Source: Streptomyces gardneri (GTDB taxonomy: Bacteria > Actinomycetota > Actinomycetes > Streptomycetales > Streptomycetaceae). Taken from it: DNA of 64,000 bases. Below the pieces are notes generated by a model, which saw only the letters and a program-made list of their open reading frames with translations, did not search any database and was not told the DNA's origin. The stretch's first letter is position 1; every line of letters starts with the position of its first letter. The translations under genes were made by a program, and so were the position numbers. Below are positions 43,891 through 52,365 of this stretch, one piece after another. The DNA is taken from NCBI RefSeq assembly GCF_006539185.1, contig NZ_BJMN01000043.1:1-64000 (forward strand), in the 5' to 3' direction.

Positions 43891-45791
43891 CGGGTGCCTC
43901 CGTGGCGTGCGGCGCGGGCCGCGAGGGCGCGGCCGACGAGCGGGGGTGCGACGACCGTGGCGAGGAGCAGGACGGCGGAGAGGGCCATGAGCAGGCCGCG
44001 CAGTCCGGCGCCCGTGTCGGCGGCGAGGGTCACCGGGGTGCCGACGATCGTGCCGCCGCCGGAGTCCTGCCCGGTGCCCGTGCCGCCGCCCGTGGCGCCG
44101 CCGTCGCCGCCGCCGGTGAGGAGTTCGCCGGTGTCGGGGTCGACGGCCGCGCCGCCGGTCCCGCCGGTCGAGGGGCCGGAGCCGGAAGCGGAGCCGGAGC
44201 CGGACCCCGTACCGCCCGCACCGGTCGCGGAACCCGGGCCGGAGCCCGTACCGCCGCCCCCGGTCGTGGATCCGGAGCCGGAGCCGGAGCCCGTGTCGGC
44301 CCCGCCGGTCGCGGAGCCGGTGCCGGAGCCCGTACCGCCCCCGCCCGTCGCGGAGCCGGACCCGGAGCCCGAACCCGTACCCGTACCGCCCCCGCCCGTC
44401 GAGGAACCGGAGCCGGACCCGGAGCCGGAGCCCGAGCCGCCCGTGGCCGCCCCTCCCCCGCCCGGACCGCCGTTGTTCACCGGGGTGTTCGTGCCGCGCG
44501 CGCCTCCCGTGCCGTCGGCGCACTGCGTCGTCCCGCGCTTGTCGCAGTCCTTCGGCCTCGGGGCGTTCTTGGCGAGGGTGTTGGTGCCGTCCGCCGAGAA
44601 GGTGGGGTTCCGGCAGTCGGAGAGGTCGACGGCGCCGGTGGGCGCCCCCGGGATCCGGCGGACCTGTTCGAAGCCCGCCTGGACGAGGTTCCGCGGCAGC
44701 GGCGAGTAGCCGAGCTCCTCGGCCTGCTGCTGGCCCTCGCAGAGGAAGTAGCGGGCGAAGGTGCCGAGCGAGCGGCCCTTCTCCTTGGTGTGCGGGGCGG
44801 TCTCTGTCGTGGGGACGACCATGTAGCTGTAGCTGGAGAGCGGGTAGCTGCGCGAGTCGCCCGAGCGGTAGACCTTGTCGAGGATCTGGGTCAGGTAGTC
44901 GGTCGAGTTCCTGTTCTCGTTGATCTCGGCGTTCAGCAGGGCGACGGCGACACTGGAGGCGGTCGGCTCGATGTAGTACCCGGCGGAGTTGAGGATCTTG
45001 GCGACCGGGAAGTGGGCGTTCACCGCGTACGAGTACTCGACGTAGGTGATGGCGCCCTCGCCCTGCGGCTGGCGGACGTGCGCGGAGACGCCGAGCGAGC
45101 CGGACTTGGCGACGGCCGTGGTGCCGGGCACGACGGGGAAGTACGAGGTCATGCCGCAGGGCGTCTGCCGGCCCGCGCGCCGGCAGTGGTCGTTCCAGAC
45201 GCCGCCGTGCTCCTTGGCGAGCCAGGTGGTGAACTGGGCGGTCGTGCCCGAGCCGTCGGAGCGCACGACGGGGACGATGCGGCGGGCCGGGAGGGTGAGG
45301 CCGGGGTTGTCGGCCTTGATCTCGGGCGCGTTCCACATGGTCAGCTGCCCGGTGAAGATCCGGGCCAGGACGGAGCCGGAGAGCCGGAGGTTGGTGACCT
45401 GCCGGCCGCCGATCCGGAGGTTGTACATGAAGGCGGTGCCGCCCGCGACGATCGGCATGTACGCGTAGCCGCGGCCCGGCGGCACGTCGGTGGCGTTGCC
45501 GTCCTTGAGCCCGTACGGGATCTCGGAGACGGCGAAGTCGACGGTGCCGTTCTTGAACTGCTCGCGGCCCTGGGAGGAGCCGTTGGCGTTGAAGTTGACG
45601 GTCAGTCCGGTGTTGGCGCCGATGTTGCGGCGCCACTGCTCGACGGCGTTGGAGCTCCAGGTCGAGCCGGATCCGGTGATCTTGGTGAATCCGGCGGCCT
45701 GGGCGGCGGGCGGGTGGACGAGGAGGGCGAGCAGCGCGCACAGGGCGGCTGCGAGGCCCAGGAGGCTGCGGGTGACGGACACGGGTCTCAC
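43887..45791 (-). CDS. pstS: Membrane-anchored PstS-like phosphate-binding protein with Gly/Ser stalk
   Basis: A 634-residue protein. The signal peptide ends near AQAA (32-33). KITGSGSTW (37-45) and RSDGSGTTAQFTTW are the two anion-binding loops of PstS, and DFAVSEIPY is another family block. From about residue 430 to 585 it is a repetitive Gly/Ser/Thr stalk. LAADTG (589-594), a TM and a basic tail follow; the motif is one residue longer than LAxTG. GTG at 45791 overlaps the pstA stop. It should deliver ligand to PstC/PstA. Confidence 0.82.
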   Translation of the reverse strand: MRPVSVTRSLLGLAAALCALLALLVHPPAAQAAGFTKITGSGSTWSSNAVEQWRRNIGANTGLTVNFNANGSSQGREQFKNGTVDFAVSEIPYGLKDGNATDVPPGRGYAYMPIVAGGTAFMYNLRIGGRQVTNLRLSGSVLARIFTGQLTMWNAPEIKADNPGLTLPARRIVPVVRSDGSGTTAQFTTWLAKEHGGVWNDHCRRAGRQTPCGMTSYFPVVPGTTAVAKSGSLGVSAHVRQPQGEGAITYVEYSYAVNAHFPVAKILNSAGYYIEPTASSVAVALLNAEINENRNSTDYLTQILDKVYRSGDSRSYPLSSYSYMVVPTTETAPHTKEKGRSLGTFARYFLCEGQQQAEELGYSPLPRNLVQAGFEQVRRIPGAPTGAVDLSDCRNPTFSADGTNTLAKNAPRPKDCDKRGTTQCADGTGGARGTNTPVNNGGPGGGGAATGGSGSGSGSGSGSSTGGGGTGTGSGSGSGSATGGGGTGSGTGSATGGADTGSGSGSGSTTGGGGTGSGPGSATGAGGTGSGSGSASGSGPSTGGTGGAAVDPDTGELLTGGGDGGATGGGTGTGQDSGGGTIVGTPVTLAADTGAGLRGLLMALSAVLLLATVVAPPLVGRALAARAARHGGTR

Positions 45792-47014
45792 GGCGTACTC
45801 CTCGACGGTGCGGATGCGGATCCCCCCGAGGCGCCCCGGTGGCCGGCGGCCTGCCGGGCCGCGTCCTTCCGGGACGCCTCCGCCCTGCGCCGCTCCTGGC
45901 GCTTCGTCAGCTGTCCGGGGCCGCGGCCGCCCGCGATCCGGGCGAGGACGAAGAGCAGCAGGACGAGCAGCATGAGGACGGCGGCGGTGCCGAAACCGCG
46001 GGCGATCATGTTCGGTTCGGGTGACTTGACGAGCTCGAAGGTGGCGAGCGGCAGGGAGACCTGGGCGCCGGAGGTCGGCAGCGCGTTCAGCTCAGCGGTG
46101 AAGCCGGCGGTCAGCAGCACCGGCGAGGTCTCGCCCACCCCGCGCGCGGTGCCGAGGATGACGGCGGTGGTGAGCCCGGAGCGGGCGGTCGGCAGGACGA
46201 CGTGCCAGACCGTGCGCCAGCGCGAGGACCCCATGGCGTACGAGGCCTCCCGCAGCGTGCCGGGGACGAGCCGGATGACGACGTCGGCGGCGCGGATGAT
46301 GATCGGGAGCATCATCACGGAGAGCGCGAGCGAGGCGGCGAAGCCGGAACGCTCCGTGCCCAGGGCCAGGATGACGGTCGCGTAGATGAACAGGCCCGCG
46401 ACGATCGACGGCAGGGCCGTCATGGCCTCGACGATCGTGCGGACCAGGCGCGCGAAGGGGCCCGGTACCTCGTTGAGGAAGACCGCGCAGACGATCCCGG
46501 AGGGCACGGTGAGCGCGAGCGCGATGCCGACCTGTTCGAGGGTGCCGACGACGGCGTGCAGGATGCCGCCGACGTCGAGCGGTTCGAGGGGGCCGGCGAG
46601 GCTCATGTCCTCGGTGAAGAAGTTGAGGTGGACGAGGGCCTCGCGGCCCTCCCACAGGGTGAAGGCGACGACGAAGACGAGCACGGCGAGCAGCACGAGC
46701 CCCAGGCTGCGCACGACGGCTCCGGCGATCCGGTCGCGGACGGCGGGCCCGTCCTCGTCGAAGGAGACGAGGAGCGCGTAGAGCCCGAGGAAGAGGGCGT
46801 ACGCGACGAGGACGAAGCCGACGGCGCCGCTGAAGGGCAGCAGGCGGGCGAAGAGCAGCCAGGTGAGGGCGAGCGAGGCGGCCGCGGCGCCGAGCACGGC
46901 GTACACGTCGGTGGAGCGCAGGCTGCCGGTGCGGCGGCGGCGCTCGGGTCCGGGCGGCGGCGGGGGCTGCGCGGCGGGCGGGCTCTGCGGTGGCCGCTCG
47001 GGGGCGATGGTCAT
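45788..47014 (-). CDS. pstA: PstA-like phosphate ABC transporter permease
   Basis: A 408-residue permease with at least six TMs. EASYAMGSSRWRTVWHVVLP is the cytoplasmic EAA-type loop that contacts the ATPase, and ARGVGETSPVLL is typical of PstA. It has an N-terminal Pro-rich extension and extra N-terminal hydrophobic segments, and a basic C-terminal tail, so it is longer than usual. ATG at 47014. It overlaps the following PstS-like gene. Confidence 0.87.
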   Translation of the reverse strand: MTIAPERPPQSPPAAQPPPPPGPERRRRTGSLRSTDVYAVLGAAAASLALTWLLFARLLPFSGAVGFVLVAYALFLGLYALLVSFDEDGPAVRDRIAGAVVRSLGLVLLAVLVFVVAFTLWEGREALVHLNFFTEDMSLAGPLEPLDVGGILHAVVGTLEQVGIALALTVPSGIVCAVFLNEVPGPFARLVRTIVEAMTALPSIVAGLFIYATVILALGTERSGFAASLALSVMMLPIIIRAADVVIRLVPGTLREASYAMGSSRWRTVWHVVLPTARSGLTTAVILGTARGVGETSPVLLTAGFTAELNALPTSGAQVSLPLATFELVKSPEPNMIARGFGTAAVLMLLVLLLFVLARIAGGRGPGQLTKRQERRRAEASRKDAARQAAGHRGASGGSASAPSRSTP

Positions 47015-47086
47015 GGGTTCGGGTCCCCCTTGGGTGTGGTCCCGGGGCCTGTCCGGCGGATCAGGACGGGAAAGGCCTGAGGTGGC

Positions 47087-47122
47087 GGAAGGGCCGGAAG
47101 GGCCGGAAGGGCCGGAAGGGCC
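47087..47122. repeat. 9-bp tandem repeat x4
   Basis: GGAAGGGCC is repeated four times without error between pstC and pstA, 28 nt after the pstC stop. It could alter spacing or mRNA folding between the two permease genes. Confidence 0.85.
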
Positions 47123-47149
47123 GGGCAGGCCGGACGGGCCGGCCGGGTC

Positions 47150-48202
47150 CTAGGCATCGCTGGTGGCGCCGGAGCGGCTGCGGGCGACGATGGACGAGGC
47201 GGCGAAGTTGACGATCAGGGTCATGACGAAGAGCGCGAAGCCGGCGGCCATGAGCGCGGACATGCCGAAGGGGGTGGCCTCGCCGTAGCGCAGGGCGATC
47301 AGGGAGGACACCGAGCTCGTGCCGGTCTGCAGGACGTGCCACTGGATGGTGAAGACCTGCGAGATGACCATGTAGACGGCGATGGTCTCGCCGAGGGCCC
47401 GGCCGAGGCCGAGCATGGTGCCGCCGATCATGCCGCCCCTGCCGAAGGGCAGGACGACGCTGCGGATCATGCCCCAGCGGGTGGCCCCCAGCGCGTAGGC
47501 GCCCTCGCGTTCGCCGGCGGGCGCCTGGGAGAAGACCTCGCGCATGATCGAGCAGATGATCGGCGCCACCATCATCGCGACGACGAGCCCGGCGACGAAG
47601 GTGGACGAGGTGTAGACGGTGGGCGGGGCGAGCGGGTCGTCCGGGTCGGCGCCGTCGACCCGGAGGAACGGGATCCAGCCCAGGTAGGTGGAGATCCAGC
47701 GGGCGATGGGGAGGATCGATTCCTCCAGCCAGAAGACGCCCCACAGTCCGTAGACGACGGAGGGCACGGCGGCCATGAGGTCGACGGTGGAGACGAGGGT
47801 GCGGCGCAGCCGGGGCGCGGCGTACTCGGAGATGTAGAGCGCGGCGCCGGTGGCGAGCGGGACGGCGACGACGATCGCGACGAGGGCGATGAGGACGGTG
47901 CCGAGGAGGACGGCGGCGATCCCGAAGCGTCCGGCGTCCGGTTCCCAGCTCTCGGTGGTGAGGAAGGAGGCTCCGGCGCGGTCGAGTGCCTGCCAGGCCC
48001 GGTGGAGCAGGAAGCCGCCGACGAGGAGCATGACCGCGAGGACGAGGCCGCCGCCGGTGCGGGCGACGGTGCGGAAGACCCGGTCGGGAAGGCCGGGGTC
48101 GGCGTGGAGCCGTCGCGGTGTGTCGGGCGGCGGGCCCGCCGGTTCGCCGGACGGCGGTCCGGACGGCGGTCCGGGCAGCGGGTCAAGGGTCTCGGTCGTC
48201 AC
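47150..48202 (-). CDS. pstC: PstC-like phosphate ABC transporter permease
   Basis: A 350-residue permease with six main TMs, first gene of the operon. EGAYALGATRWGMIRSVVLP is the EAA loop, and GRALGETIAVYMVISQ the family C-terminal block. Seven or so Gly/Pro-rich residues open the N-terminus. GTG at 48202 has no ribosome-binding site but a TTACGT hexamer (48215-48210, minus strand) lies 7 nt upstream, suggesting leaderless transcription. PHO-box-like repeats lie just beyond. Confidence 0.88.
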   Translation of the reverse strand: MTTETLDPLPGPPSGPPSGEPAGPPPDTPRRLHADPGLPDRVFRTVARTGGGLVLAVMLLVGGFLLHRAWQALDRAGASFLTTESWEPDAGRFGIAAVLLGTVLIALVAIVVAVPLATGAALYISEYAAPRLRRTLVSTVDLMAAVPSVVYGLWGVFWLEESILPIARWISTYLGWIPFLRVDGADPDDPLAPPTVYTSSTFVAGLVVAMMVAPIICSIMREVFSQAPAGEREGAYALGATRWGMIRSVVLPFGRGGMIGGTMLGLGRALGETIAVYMVISQVFTIQWHVLQTGTSSVSSLIALRYGEATPFGMSALMAAGFALFVMTLIVNFAASSIVARSRSGATSDA

Positions 48203-48209
48203 GGGAAGG

Positions 48210-48253
48210 ACGTAAGTCCGGCCTGGTTGACGTGTGCGCCACGAGACGTGAAC
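48210..48253 (-). promoter_or_regulatory. PHO-box-like 11-nt direct repeats and -10 of pstC
   Basis: On the minus strand three consecutive 11-nt units read GTTCACGTCTC, GTGGCGCACAC and GTCAACCAGGC (48253-48221). The first and third resemble the PhoP direct-repeat unit GTTCACC. TTACGT (48215-48210) would be the -10, so the repeats overlap the -35, as expected for an activator. Confidence 0.5.
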
Positions 48254-48268
48254 GAGAGGCGTGCGCGG

Positions 48269-48299
48269 GGCAACTTCCCTTCACCATAAGGAAGTTGCC
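48269..48299 (-). terminator. 10-bp inverted repeat at the end of the DUF1508 gene
   Basis: GGCAACTTCC (48269-48278) and GGAAGTTGCC (48290-48299) are perfect complements with an 11-nt loop. The stop codon of the gene at 48281 lies inside the loop. It may end that transcript upstream of pstC. Confidence 0.6.
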
Positions 48300-48652
48300 G
48301 TCCATCTCTGCCCTTCGACGGCGAGCAGGGCCCGGAAGCGCTGGTACGCGGTACGGCAGGTGGAGTGCCGCTCGTAGGAGCGGCCGGAGAGGGCGGCGGT
48401 CCGCCCCTCGGCGTCGCGGAGCAGCCAGACCCAGCCGCTGCCCCCGGCGGCGTGCTGCACCCCGCCGGCCATGGCCGCGTGTCCGGCGCACAGGGCCAGG
48501 AAGGCGTCCCTGCACTGGTCGTGGTCGTCGTAGCAGCCCCCCGACCGCGCGACGACCCTCCCGTTCTGGGCGACGAGCCGCCACCCGTACCGCCCGTCGG
48601 CCCCTGAGTCGACCAGACAGCGTGTCGTGGACACACCGGTGTCCTTGGTCAT
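48281..48652 (-). CDS. DUF1508/YegP-like protein with two repeats
   Basis: A 123-residue protein with two copies of the YegP-type unit: GRYGWRLVAQNGRVVARSGG with following CYDDHDQC, and GWVWLLRDAEGRTAALSGRS with following YERHSTC. The family is small and its function unknown; it has been annotated as stress-related. ATG at 48652; GTG at 48667 is possible. It sits between the PH-domain gene and the Pst-like operon on the same strand. Confidence 0.75.
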   Translation of the reverse strand: MTKDTGVSTTRCLVDSGADGRYGWRLVAQNGRVVARSGGCYDDHDQCRDAFLALCAGHAAMAGGVQHAAGGSGWVWLLRDAEGRTAALSGRSYERHSTCRTAYQRFRALLAVEGQRWTATSLW

Positions 48653-48790
48653 CGCCCCCACCCCCACAGTCTCGGCAAGCGCAATCTATGGAGACGGGGG
48701 TGAAAGTTGGGGGCTAAACCAATTGCCGGTGGCACGCTTCACCGGACCGTTGCCCCTTGGACACCGCCCGGCGGGAGGGGCGCGTCGGGG

Positions 48791-49633
48791 TCAGCCCGTC
48801 GCGAGCAGGATCACGAGGAGCAGCAGCCCGGCGACGGCGGGGGCGATGATCTCGTACGCCCAGCGAACCTGCGGCTCGCCCTGCGAGCCCGGGGCCCCGG
48901 CGCGGAGCTCGGCGAGCTCGCGCAGATCGGCGACGGTCCGGTCGGTGGGCGCGGTCCGGGACGTGCTGTCCCGGACGTCGGCGGTGACGGAGGTACGGCC
49001 GTGGGGGTCGTCCTGCGAGGCGCGGGCGGCGCGCCGGGCGGCCTTCTTCCGCTGCCGCAGCGAGACGGGGACGGCCCACAGCTGGTACTTGTCGCCGTCC
49101 TGGGTGAAGACCTCGCTGGAGTACCCGGCGCGGATGTCGGCGACCGAGGCCCAGGGCAGCGTGATCGACCGGAACGGGTTGCGGATGCGGAGCCGGTTGT
49201 CGTTGGCGTACACCGCGGGCCGGATCGTGAAGGCGACGATCAGCGGGACGGCGAGGACGATCCCGGCGAGCGCGATCCAGGGGGTCCGGCCCTCGCCGCG
49301 GATCAGGGCGTCGCCGGCGAAGAGGCACGCGAGGAGCGTGAGGAAGACCCCGCTGGCGATGCCGAGCGGGGAGCGGAAGACGCGGTCGGCGTACTGCTGC
49401 TCGTCCGCGGGCGCGGCGGGCTTCGGCTGCTTGCTCGCCGCGGGCTTCGCGGCCTCGCTCGCCGCGGGCTTCCGGTCCTTGCTCAGCGCGGGCTTCCGGT
49501 CCTCGCTCGGCGTGGACTTCGCGTCCTCGCTCGGCGTGGACTTCGGGTCCTTGCTCGCCTCGGGGGTCGGCTCGTCGCCCGACCCGGGGGTCGGCTCAGG
49601 GGTCGGCTCGGGGGTCGGCTCCGGGGTCGTCAT
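48791..49633 (-). CDS. PH-domain-like membrane protein
   Basis: A 280-residue protein. The N-terminal 75 residues are a low-complexity run of TPEP and SEDxKP repeats. Two TMs (about 90-105 and 118-140) flank a short loop. A bacterial PH-like domain follows (NRLRIRNPFRSITLPWASVA) and a last TM at the C-terminus. The Pro/Lys/Glu-rich head lies on the cytoplasmic side if the helices are oriented in the usual way. Function unknown. ATG at 49633. Confidence 0.75.
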   Translation of the reverse strand: MTTPEPTPEPTPEPTPGSGDEPTPEASKDPKSTPSEDAKSTPSEDRKPALSKDRKPAASEAAKPAASKQPKPAAPADEQQYADRVFRSPLGIASGVFLTLLACLFAGDALIRGEGRTPWIALAGIVLAVPLIVAFTIRPAVYANDNRLRIRNPFRSITLPWASVADIRAGYSSEVFTQDGDKYQLWAVPVSLRQRKKAARRAARASQDDPHGRTSVTADVRDSTSRTAPTDRTVADLRELAELRAGAPGSQGEPQVRWAYEIIAPAVAGLLLLVILLATG

Positions 49634-49667
49634 GCCGCCGATTCTGCCTCAGCGGGCCGTTGACGGC

Positions 49668-50300
49668 TCAGGCGGCCCGCGTGGCCACGAGATCCGCGTA
49701 CAGAATGATGTTGTCGGGCCGGTGGCCGTCGACCAGCTCTCCGCCGCAGGTGACGAGGCGCAGCTCGGCTCGCGTGGTGTCGCCGTACACCTTGGCCGTC
49801 GGGAAGGTCTTCTTGTCGACCTGCTCCAGCTCCCTGACCCGGAAGACCGCGAGCCTGCCGTCCGCCCGGGTCACGGTGATCTCGTCGCCGACCCTGACCC
49901 GCGAGACGTTCTTCAGGACGGCGGGGCCGCGCGCGGTGTCGAAGTGGCCGATGAGGACGGCGGGGCCGGTCTCGCCGGGCGTGACGCCCTTGTCGTACCA
50001 GCCGATGCGGTCGGCGTCCTCGACCGAAGGCACCTCGACGGTGCCGTCGGCGGCGAGCCCGAGGCTCAGGACCGGGCCGGTGTCGACCCCGGCGGAGGGC
50101 AGCTGGATCCGTACGGGCAGGGACCGGCCCAGCGGGCTGACCGGGGCGGCGCTCGTGGCGGGCGCCGGGGCGGTGGCCTCGGCGACCCTGGCGGGGTGGG
50201 TGGCGGCGGGCGCGGGGTCGGACCCGGCGGAGCAGCCGCTGAGCGCGACCAGGGCGAGGAGGACGGAAGCGGTACGGATACGGGCGCGGCGACGGTTCAC
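49668..50300 (-). CDS. Class F sortase, predicted lipoprotein
   Basis: A 210-residue sortase with complete catalytic residues: His119 in VLIGHFDT, Cys185 in LRLVTCGG and Arg194 in HRPDNIILYA. Class F sortases are common in actinobacteria and anchor or process surface proteins. The N-terminus ends in LSGC (Cys23), a lipobox, so it is likely lipid-anchored, unlike the usual TM form. It is 130 bp downstream of the LYATG surface-protein gene on the same strand. Confidence 0.87.
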   Translation of the reverse strand: MNRRRARIRTASVLLALVALSGCSAGSDPAPAATHPARVAEATAPAPATSAAPVSPLGRSLPVRIQLPSAGVDTGPVLSLGLAADGTVEVPSVEDADRIGWYDKGVTPGETGPAVLIGHFDTARGPAVLKNVSRVRVGDEITVTRADGRLAVFRVRELEQVDKKTFPTAKVYGDTTRAELRLVTCGGELVDGHRPDNIILYADLVATRAA

Positions 50301-50430
50301 GGCAGGGCTCCGGGCGGACGGACGGGCGGGTACGGGGTGTGGCCGGCCGCCGCGCGGGACGCGGCGACCGGCCTGGGGTGGGGTGTGCTCCCGCTCGGGT
50401 CAAAGGGCGGGGAACGGGTGGGGTGAGGGG

Positions 50431-52230
50431 TCAGGCGCGGGAGTCGGCGGCACGGCGGCGCAGGACCATGAAGCCGAGGCCCGCGGCGGCGAGGGAGGCC
50501 GCACCGGCGCCCGTCGCGTAGAGGGCCGTGGAGTTCGCGGGGCTCTCGGTGCCGAGCTCGGCGCCGGCCGCGACGCCGCCGCGCGGGACGACGGAGGTCT
50601 GGCCGCCGGTGTTGACCGTGACGCCCGTGTTGCCGTGGGTGCCGGTGTTGCCGTTGGTGCCGGTGACGGGGGTGCTGGTGCCCTTGACCGGGTTGAGCGT
50701 GCAGCCCTTCAGCATCTTCGGGAAGGCGTGCGTAGCACCCTTGGCCGTGCCGCCCTCGACCTTGGTGTAGAGGGTCGGCGTGGCGCTGAAGGGGTTGTCG
50801 ATGCGCGCGATGATGCCGGCGCTCTTCGGCAGCGAGGGGTGCTTGCGGTCGAGCGTCGTGTAGACCTGCTTGTCGCTGCCGATGTCGCGGAGGGTGGCGG
50901 TCGGGCCGTTCGGGCTCATGGTGAGCTCGGCCTTGGTGCCCGCGCCGATGCCGACCTCGGTGTGGATGGTGCAGGCGTCGTCACGGGTGTACGGCATCGG
51001 GGCGGACTGCTTGGCGGCGCCGGGGATGTAGGCGGCGAGGCCGCCGTCCCGCTCCAGGACGACGAGGCCACCGCCGGTGAACTGGAAGACCTGGCGGTCT
51101 CCCTTCAGGTAGGAGACGCCGGTGCCGACGCCCAGGCGGATCTCCTGGATGCCGTAGCGGCCGTCCTTCTTGACAAGCTCCAGGCGGATGCCGTTGGCCA
51201 GCTTGTACTGGCCGGGCTTGGCGCCCGGGAGGTAGTTGCCGACCCAGTCGTAGCTGGTGCCGTCGGAGTTGAGGACGAAGAAGGCGCCGTTGTTGTTGGC
51301 GGCGACCGACCAGTGGTCGGCGTCGAGCGTGCCGACGCGCTTGCCCTGCTGGTAGAGCTCGGCGCGGTGGTGGCCGTCGGCGACCTTGAAGATCTTGGCC
51401 TCGGCGCCGTTCGCCAGCTTCACGGTGCGGACGTGGCCGGTCGTGACGAGGAGCCGCGGGGCGGCCTGCGTGGCCGAGCCCGGGATGTAGGCGGCGAGGC
51501 CGCCGTCGGGCTCCATGACGATGACGGCGTTGCCGTAGCGGGTGACCTGGCGGGCGCCGTTCACGGCGGCGATGACCTGGCCCCCGGCCTTGAGGTACTT
51601 GCGGCCCAGCTGGACCACGAGCTCCACGCGGGAGCCGTTCGCGAGCTCGTACGTGCCCGGGCGGGCGCCGGGGACGTGGTTGCCGCGCCAGGTGTGGGCG
51701 TCGCCGTTCGGGAAGAGCGCGAGGAAGGTGCCGTCGTCGTTGCCGGCCACCGCGATGCCGTCGGCGTCCAGGGTGCCGACGCGCTGGCCCTGCTTGTAGA
51801 GCTCGGCGCGGAAGTGGAGCGAGCCGACCTTGAAGATCTTGGCCTTGGCGCCGTTCGGGAGGGTCATGGTCCGGATGTAGGTGCCGGTCCCCTCGCCCGC
51901 CGCGGCGTCCGCCTCCGGGGCCTCCGTCTTCGGGATCCCGGTCGCCGGGGTCGTGGCCGCCGGGACCTTGGCCGCCGGGGCCGTCTTCGGCGCCTCGGTC
52001 TTCGGGGCCTCCGTCTTCGGCGCCGTGGTCGCCGGAGCCTTCGTAGTCGGAGCCTTGGCCTTCGCAGCCTCGCCAGTACCGGCCTGCGTCGCGGTGACGG
52101 ACGTGGCCGCCGCCGGCTTGACGGCCACCGGGCCGTCCGCGGCGAAAGCGGCTCCGGCGGCGAGGGCCGGGGTGATCGCGACACCCGCGACGACGGCGGT
52201 GGCGATGGCGGTGCGAAGGGCGGTGCGCAT
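50431..52230 (-). CDS. Secreted surface protein with two internal repeats and LYATG sorting-like signal
   Basis: A 599-residue exported protein. The signal peptide ends near AFAADG (30-32), followed by an Ala/Lys/Pro/Thr-rich segment to about 115. Two homologous blocks (about 119-260 and 267-412) share AKIFKV, HxRAELY, RVGTLDAD and GGLAAYIPG. The C-terminus has LYATG (570-574), a hydrophobic helix and RRRAADS. It is the likely partner of the class F sortase just downstream. No enzyme motif was seen. ATG at 52230. Confidence 0.78.
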   Translation of the reverse strand: MRTALRTAIATAVVAGVAITPALAAGAAFAADGPVAVKPAAATSVTATQAGTGEAAKAKAPTTKAPATTAPKTEAPKTEAPKTAPAAKVPAATTPATGIPKTEAPEADAAAGEGTGTYIRTMTLPNGAKAKIFKVGSLHFRAELYKQGQRVGTLDADGIAVAGNDDGTFLALFPNGDAHTWRGNHVPGARPGTYELANGSRVELVVQLGRKYLKAGGQVIAAVNGARQVTRYGNAVIVMEPDGGLAAYIPGSATQAAPRLLVTTGHVRTVKLANGAEAKIFKVADGHHRAELYQQGKRVGTLDADHWSVAANNNGAFFVLNSDGTSYDWVGNYLPGAKPGQYKLANGIRLELVKKDGRYGIQEIRLGVGTGVSYLKGDRQVFQFTGGGLVVLERDGGLAAYIPGAAKQSAPMPYTRDDACTIHTEVGIGAGTKAELTMSPNGPTATLRDIGSDKQVYTTLDRKHPSLPKSAGIIARIDNPFSATPTLYTKVEGGTAKGATHAFPKMLKGCTLNPVKGTSTPVTGTNGNTGTHGNTGVTVNTGGQTSVVPRGGVAAGAELGTESPANSTALYATGAGAASLAAAGLGFMVLRRRAADSRA

Positions 52231-52365
52231 AACGACTCCTGTGATTCAGGTAGATGGTTGGCGTGAGTCGCATGCCGCTTTTTCTCGGTCCGACTGGTTC
52301 CGGTGAGGTCTGGCTGGCTGCTGATAAAAATCTAAAGATCTTGTATGCGGGACCCGTCCGCTCCA

